From NCBI GenBank assembly GCA_027596075.1, contig JADGJC010000301.1:271-41762 (forward strand): a stretch of 41,492 nt of DNA, written 5' to 3'. Positions 35,501 through 41,492 of the stretch are shown here, in pieces. Position 1 is the first letter of the stretch. Every line of letters begins with the position of its first letter. The notes under the pieces are model-generated. The model worked only from the letters and a program-made list of their open reading frames with translations, searched no databases and had not been told where the DNA came from. Source of the stretch: Rhizophlyctis rosea. Its lineage: Eukaryota > Chytridiomycota > Chytridiomycetes > Rhizophlyctidales > Rhizophlyctidaceae. The translations under genes were made by a program, and so were the position numbers.

Positions 35501-37270
35501 AATGGACGACCATCTTCTTGGGAGATGGGACACTCGATTTGGTGGTGGAGGACTAGGAGGTCGAATTCTGTCATGAAGTCCTCTATGCGGGGTATGCGGG
35601 TTGGAGGGTCTTGTATAAAGCTGAGGGTTATTGTCGAAAGGACGCATGATTAGCACAATGTTCTCATCTCCCAAATGCAAAGTTCGAGTGCAAAGACTTT
35701 TGAAGGTTGACATTACTCAAAAACAACATACTTATTGATCCCATCCAACATATCCATAGACTCCGATGTTCCCTGAGCAGGCTTAACATTCATTATCATT
35801 CGATAGTCTTTCAGGATTTGGAGCCTGTCGCTGTGCACCAGGGACTATGATATTCAGCGGAGAAATTGTTAGATTGATTATTTTTGATATACATGCATAC
35901 GAATCTCGGCCGACAACCCCCTCACCTTCATCCGACTCAAAAACACCTCCACATCCCGCGTATGCGCCGCCTGAATGATCAACCATCGAGCAAATACCGC
36001 CATATCTCCAACCTCGTACACAGTGTCTTCGAATGATTCTCCGGGAGCAGATGATGGGGGTTCTGGTGCAGGTTGGGTGGACCCGCTATCTTTGGCATCA
36101 GGTTTCCCCTTTGCGTCTGTTTTTGACTTTTCTCCGGTTGGGCGAGCTCCTGACTTTGAATCGGATGTTGCTGTTTTGGGTCGTCCTCCCGGGAGTAGGC
36201 CTCTTCGTTCAAATTCTAGGCGTTCTTGTTCCGCTCTTGCCTAGATGATGAATTCGTGAATGGGCCATTTTCCATTGAGTATGCAGAAAGATTGAATTGT
36301 TTATACCTCCTGCTCCCGAACCATCCTCTCTTTCGCCTCTCTTGCTTCATATAGTCTCTCAAACCGATCAACTGCATCCGTATATTCATTCTGCAAATAT
36401 GTCTGAGCTCGTTCGAAAACCGGATAGAGTTTTGCCATATCGTGAGAGGACTTGCCTGATGTCAGTATTGTGGTTAGTGGTGGTTTAAGTGATATGACCG
36501 CTTGTAACTTACAGAATCTACTCCATCTAGACAAGAGCAATGCGTTTTCCTCAACTAGACGGGAAGCTTTGTCTTTGAAGAATCCCAGGAGGATGGTGAA
36601 GAGCCGGTTTGGTGACAGTTCTGCATCGACGTTCCAGTATGTTTCCAGCTGCTCGGTGTGTATGGCTTGTTCGAACACATTTAGCGGTTCTAATGAAATG
36701 ATATGAGTGCAGCATACCTCTTCAGCAACAGCTCGGGACGCCATTCGTCCCCTTCTTGGTTGCTCAATTTGAACGATCTGATCCAATCGTCGTTCTCGAA
36801 TTCGTTTGAATTGCTCAAATACACTGAAAGACGAGTCATTTGATCAATACGCCATGGACGTAAATTCACACAATAGTTACTACGACACACCTCACTGCCG
36901 GCAATGCGGGCAATCGATCTTTCCTGCCCAACGTATTTTGAAAATCTTTCTCTCGCGCTTGTTGAAGACCATTAATGTCCAGGAGCAACTGGGATTTTTG
37001 ATAAGAGAAGGCGTAATGAGTTTGTGACCGTTCTTCTGATGACTTCCACACTCTATGATGAAGGGGCTATCCACCTACTTCATTCATCCGCTTATCCAAA
37101 GCGAACAGACTTTCCAATGGTGGCTCCTCCTTCAGTTCATCTGGAATTTCTGCTTCCAATTTGGCATTCTCCAGAGGCTCCAACTCTGCTTGCATTGCCA
37201 AAGCAGCTGCTGCTGCAGCGACGGAGTTTCGTCCGACACCGCTGGAACTTGGCCGGGGCTTGCCCGACAT
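26592..37270 (-). CDS. Giant multi-exon coiled-coil protein, possibly CCDC162-like and flagellar
   Basis: An almost unbroken series of minus-strand exons with short GT-AG introns runs from ATG 37270 (MSGKPRPSSSGVGRNSV) to a stop near 26592. A rough estimate is 2,500-2,900 residues; not every exon was resolved. Clear pieces from the N-terminus are FEQFKRIRERRLDQIVQIEQ, ETYWNVDAELSPNRLFTILL, LLSRWSRFC and ERLEFERRGLLPGGRPKT, then AVFARWLIIQAAHTRDVEVF. The middle (about 35-29 kb) is helical with few low-complexity parts, and includes MLNVPITMWSWLTDPAYANK. The C-terminal part (28.5-27 kb) is coiled coil (ISDKQIRKFTEDNKRAEEKL, RLLEQLIKEKQEWELERERT) and ends in a disordered tail. Size and layout suggest the CCDC162-type coiled-coil family of flagellated eukaryotes; this is a recollection-level match. 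There may be two genes. Confidence 0.5.
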
Positions 37271-37769
37271 GTTACTAATATGATATGACGGCCCTTGTGT
37301 GACGTGTACGTTTTTCAGGTTCCAATCTGTTATGCTTGAGCCGCCTGGAAGGGGTGAGGAATGAGCATGGATGTTAGGGGGGACAACAATAGTTGCAGTG
37401 TACCCTTGAGGGAAGGGGACTAATGGGAGTGGGAACACGTCTGAACCCGTGATTGCGTAAGCTCAGGGAGTCAGGGTTCACGCGTGCCCACACTCAGATT
37501 TCATGTATGTATCATCGAAACCATCGTCGACGATCCATTTTCTGATGACCATTGCAAAATCAATGGACAACCTGGAGACATGGGGGGAGTTCTTCCTTTC
37601 TTCTTTACTTTTTTCGGGAGAGATTCGAATCATTAGTGCTCATCGCTGATATGTTTTGCCTTGAAGCGCAAAACACCATTAGCAATGGCCGTCATGACTT
37701 TGATGAGCCTGTTTCGAAACCCGAGCTGTCAAAATTTGCAGAAACTTACGAGAATACTACTACCTCCGA
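37271..37769. other. Upstream region of the giant gene
   Basis: The frame upstream of 37270 stays open to about 37438 but without an ATG. The rest shows no gene. The promoter of the coiled-coil gene is expected here. Confidence 0.5.
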
Positions 37770-38712
37770 TTAGTCCGATAGATGGACGGTAGTGTACTTT
37801 TCAGGGTTGTTGATGCTCTCCTCTTTCTGAACACTTTCAAGAAGTGCAAGAGCCCGATCATTCTGGTAGACATAGCATGTCCAACAGGGCAGATTTCCAT
37901 TATTGCCGATATTGTTGACCCCTTGCCTGGCTGGGCAACACCTTCCTTGAACGTGGCTGTCCATTTTCTGGTTGGAAGTTGGCATTGCTCGCATTGAGAT
38001 CGAACAATTGTTCTTCAATGAGGATCACGTCATGGACCCTGTTCCAAATTTCCAACAGCACGGATAGATAGCACGTGACCCGGTGCTTCTGGTACTCCGT
38101 GTCGCCCAATTTGTACATAAAGTTGTCGATATAAACTGCACCCTTGGGTATGACAGATGTGGCTTGCATCACAAAGCGCGTGGAACCAAACTCACCAAAC
38201 GAACGGGACGACCAAACGGCAAAGTCCGTGGACACATCATCATCTAGTCATCTCCATCCAACATCCAAGATTCTGACGGAAGAACGACGTTGCGTTGGAG
38301 AGAAACAGCTTCTGCAGAGTCTTGGACTTTCCTGTTTCGTGGCGGACGAAACCCATCAACTGAGCAAGCAAATATCAACAGCAACAGCGGGCAAGTGTCC
38401 TTCTTTACAACTATTGTTAGTTTCACATAGGTTAGCACCTCATTTCTTTGCTTTCGGTTCACACTGCTCGCTGTTTCAAGTCGGAACTGACTCCTGATGT
38501 TTGCCTTTCTCTCCCCGCCATCGCCAACTTCTTCCTGGTCTCAATAGTTGCTTGCAGTGTATACGGCGAACATAACACGTACTCCAATCCTGGCTCTGCC
38601 CGACAATCTCCCACAGGAATTCCCACATACCCGAACCTTGTGCATTCGGACGTATCAGTTTGTTTACGCAGCCAGCCGCACCGCAAGCAGGTAGGCAAAT
38701 AAGGTTGAACAT
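37770..38712 (-). CDS. Cys-containing fragments of an unresolved multi-exon gene
   Basis: Several minus-strand segments look coding but could not be joined with confidence. They are ~38698-38500 (CLRCGWLRKQTD, RFGYVGIPVGDCRAEPGLEY), ~38362-38250 after a TTGCTCAG acceptor (MGFVRHETGKSKTLQKLFLS), ~38235-37900 (STDFAVWSSRSFGEFGSTRF, VYIDNFMYKLGDTEYQKH) and the last ~250 bases. In the last part one frame gives CEQCQLPTRKWTATFKEG and another gives CCPARQGVNN...CWTC. CxxC pairs suggest zinc binding. The exact exons, start and end are unknown, and it could be a decayed gene. No family was recognised. Confidence 0.3.
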
Positions 38713-39316
38713 ATAAGCTCCGGTATGGGGGGAAATCGGACGGACATTCTGAATAGTGACACGTGCTCCCGTCTTACGCTAGAAAGAGAGAACCTTCCGA
38801 CACCACCACACGCTCCCATTCCCCGCGTTCATCGCCATTCCTGCACTCGGCTTCTACCATATTCTGCCATTGATTACATACCACTAGCAACTTGTTTCAC
38901 CCACCTGTCGTGTCTTAACGTCACTGATCGAATCATCGGCACATAGAGCCTAGCCTTCTGCTTTCACTTGATGGTTGAGCCGCCGCCCGTTGGCTTGCGG
39001 CATCTATAGTGAAGAGACAGCGCTGGCGCTGCCGACAAGCGTGTCGTGCACAACTGATAGATTAAGTGAGTACGGCGGGCATTTGACCTGAGGGAATGCA
39101 TGGGGAAACGATCGAGTTCAATTTCGGGGGGGTTTAAAAGCCATTTTTTGCGATGATGTCATATGGGAAAATACATATCAGAACGAATGAATCTCGCCCT
39201 GGATTCTCCGCATTCGCATCCGTCTCTCGTCCAATTCCACCCCGTAAATATGTCTTAACCAACCCCTTCACCTCTTAGTAACCCATACGGTGGATGATCA
39301 TTTCTAAGTCTCAAAA
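38713..39316. other. Intergenic, divergent promoter side of the NIPA gene
   Basis: No coding region is supported. It contains a short inverted repeat at 39018-39031 (CAGCGC and GCGCTG arms with a two-base loop) and the presumed promoter of the transporter gene. Confidence 0.5.
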
Positions 39317-41492
39317 ATGGCGGGCGGAACAACTACAACTGGCACGGAACCGGCTTGGTATAAGGCCGTGGGCATCACGCTTGCCCTTTGCTCGGGACTT
39401 TTCATCGGATCCTCTTTTATTTTCAAAAAGAAGGGACTGTTAGACACGAATGCGCTGGGTCATGAGGCGGGGAAGAGTCACGCGTATTTGAAGAGTGGGA
39501 TGTGGTGGACGGGAATGATATTGAGTGAGTATTGAGGATTTTGGAATTACTTGTGTTTGGAGATGGATCTCGCGGGTGTGAAAATGGTTTGAGGTTGGGA
39601 GCGGGTGGATCATGCAGCACAGGGGGTCAGAAACGACGCAGGCACGCCGAGTTCGGATTTGGGCCGTTGGTGAAGGTCTGATATGGTGTTATTACTACTG
39701 TTACGGTGGATGGATTGGTGCGGACAGATCACTGCTGTGCGATTGCCTATTGCAGATCAAAACCATCCAGTCGGAAATATCTAAAGACAAATCGTATGCC
39801 CGGAGTGTGGACGGGAACTGTGATGGATTGCCTTCAGAGTGTGGATGGGGATTTTAATGGACGGAAAGGCCGCATTAAAGAGAATCAATCGTTGAAAGAC
39901 TGGTCAGGAAAGGGTTTTCCAACGACACCTCTGACCATACCCCTTGCATTTCCTTCACAGTGGCTCTTGGCGAAGTCTTCAATTTTGGCGCATACGCGTT
40001 CACGCCCGCAATTTTGGTTACCCCTCTTGGTGCTCTGAGTGTCGTCATTAGGTAGGACTCTGATATGATCGAGGACTGACTGTCTTCCTGGCGATGGGAA
40101 AAGGCTCAAACAACCTTCAACAGCGCCATCCTATCATCCATCTTCCTAAAAGAGCGGCTCAACTTCCCCGGCAAAATCGGTTGTGCACAGTGTCTATTGG
40201 GGGCAACCATTATTGTCATTCACGCCTCGCAGTCAAATTCTACGACGACTATTAAGGAGTTTTGTAGATATGTGTTGTCTCCTGGTATGTTGCGGACGTT
40301 TTGACCACGTTCTTTTGAGAGACGTCGATTACTCATTCGAAGTGCTCATCAATGTTGTGTTTCAATGAAATCGTAGGGTTCATCGTCTTCGGGATCTTGA
40401 ATCTATTAGGGGTTCTGTACCTCATTTATAAAGTTGCACCAAAATATGGCGATAAACATCCTGTAGTATATATCTCGATTTGTTCGATGGTTGGAGCATT
40501 TTTGGTGCTTAGCACGCAAGGTGAGCTTTGGGCATCGAGTATGTTCCGTTTGTGCTGAGCGATTGAGGTTGGAAACGGAATGAACGCATTTGAGTATGTG
40601 GTTATAGCTCGTTGCTATGCATGCGTGAATCGAGGATGACAAGTTGGAGCACGCATGTACTATGTTTATCCGCCCAGTGGCTAATCTGCCATGCATCTAT
40701 TTACAGGTTTCGGGTCCAGCGTTGTCTACAGTATAGCGAACTGGAATACAGATAACCAATTCAAGCACTGGGAGCTCTACGTAGTCTTCGCCTTTGTCGT
40801 CGCGACCATCACCTCCCAAATCAACTACCTAAACAAAGCCCTCAACCTCTTCTCCACCGCCGTCGTAACGCCCGTCTACTACGTCTTCTTCACAACCTGG
40901 ACGCTCATCAGCTCCGCGGTGCTTTTCCGTGGTTTCCCCATCGAAAACGCCGTCAGTGGTGTTAGTATCGTGATTGGGTTCTTGATCATCGTGGGCGGGG
41001 TAGCGCTTTTGTTCCAGTATAGTTTGAAGTTGACGAAGTTGAGCGCGGCGTTGAAGGTGGATGATACTGATGGGGTTGATCATGGGCATGAGTTGGTGGG
41101 AGAGTCGGATGAGGAGGGGGAGGGACATCATGATGGAGCTGTTGGTGGGAAGAGCTATGAGGTTGCGGATGTTGAGGAGGGATATAAGGGGGAGGAGGGG
41201 TTGCCGATATCGGTGAGAAGAATTAGGGATGGGGATGAGACGTTTAGGATTGAGGATGATCATCTGCATCAGCGGCCGGGACGGGGCGGGAAGCGGAGTG
41301 TGGCGGGGTTGTGGAAGGCGTTCAAGAGTCGGTCGCCGGTGAAGGGGCATGGTGATGGGAAGCAGGTGCAGGAGATGAGATCTAGAGGACACCATGCTTC
41401 GGCTGGGGCGTCGGCATCGGATAAGTATCGATCGTCTTCGAGATCACCACCACATTCACCGACGATAGCGACGCGACCACATCGGGGGGAGG
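39317..41492 (+). CDS. NIPA-type magnesium transporter, 3' end cut by the window
   Basis: Exons 39317-39524, 39961-40051, 40124-40284, 40377-40520 and 40707-41492 (open at the edge) join in phase to at least 463 residues. About nine hydrophobic segments follow the NIPA/DMT-superfamily order: VGITLALCSGLFIGSSFIFK with KKGLL, WWTGMIL then ALGEVFNFGAYAFTPAILVT with PLGALSV, SAILSSIFLKERLNFPGKIG, a segment with IIVIHA, then HPVVYISICSMVGAFLVLST. ITSQINYLNKALNLFSTAVV then TPVYYVFFTTWTLISSAVLF complete the core. NIPA proteins carry Mg2+ across endosomal or plasma membranes. After the last segment there is a hydrophilic, acidic then basic tail of more than 120 residues. The first intron is 436 bases, much longer than the others. 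Confidence 0.92.

Noticed and set aside
1..41492. CRISPR arrays, bacterial operons, riboswitches, insertion sequences, transposon or viral genes
   Set aside because: No regularly spaced direct repeats, no Shine-Dalgarno-led gene strings, no transposase, reverse transcriptase, integrase or capsid-like sequences were seen; the window is intron-bearing eukaryotic DNA.

Overview
The window looks like nuclear DNA of a flagellated (chytrid-type) fungus. Genes are separated by short gaps and broken by many short GT-AG introns, mostly about 50-115 bases, often with a CTAAC/CTGAC-like branch site. Contents are typical of fungi: a pepsin-type protease carrying chitin-binding CBM18 modules, F-box/LRR and Myb-like proteins, a multi-RRM protein and a NIPA-type transporter. 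A very large coiled-coil gene, tentatively of a flagellar family, points to zoosporic fungi. The lineage is an inference from content, because no rRNA or other marker gene is present. Exon joins given below were worked out by hand from splice signals, reading phase and protein continuity; where a conserved domain crosses the junction they are firm, elsewhere they are models.

Layout. 1-1046 (-): C2-like coding sequence with a frame break, running off the left edge. 1012-3382 (-): F-box/LRR protein. 4247-6273 (-): SAM methyltransferase with an N-terminal lipidation motif. 7172-8119 (-): five-repeat Myb-like protein with a mitochondrial-type leader. 8599-11253 (+): secreted aspartic protease with two CBM18 modules. 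11637-12083 (-) and 12598-13068 (-): small unknown genes, the second interrupted by an in-frame stop. 13069-15414: gene-poor gap that includes the leader of the next gene. 15415-19002 (+): three-RRM RNA-binding protein in ten exons.

19392-25313 (-) is a run of four small lineage-specific genes: a C2H2-like zinc-finger/tail-anchor gene, its shorter tail-anchored relative, a disordered protein with a C4 zinc site and SUMO-interacting motif, and a Cys-rich unknown. The last shares a 119-base divergent promoter with a strongly diverged histone H4 variant (25433-25936, +). 26592-37270 (-) is one giant coiled-coil gene. 37770-38712 (-) holds Cys-rich fragments of an unresolved gene. 39317-41492 (+) is a NIPA-type Mg2+ transporter cut by the right edge.

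The most unusual item is the H4 variant. It has a 42-residue N-terminal extension, lacks the equivalents of K5, K16 and K20, lacks the terminal GG, and differs from canonical H4 at about 22 of 77 core positions. Its neighbours encode putative zinc-binding and SUMO-interacting proteins, so 19.4-25.9 kb could be a small chromatin-related island; that functional link is inference only.
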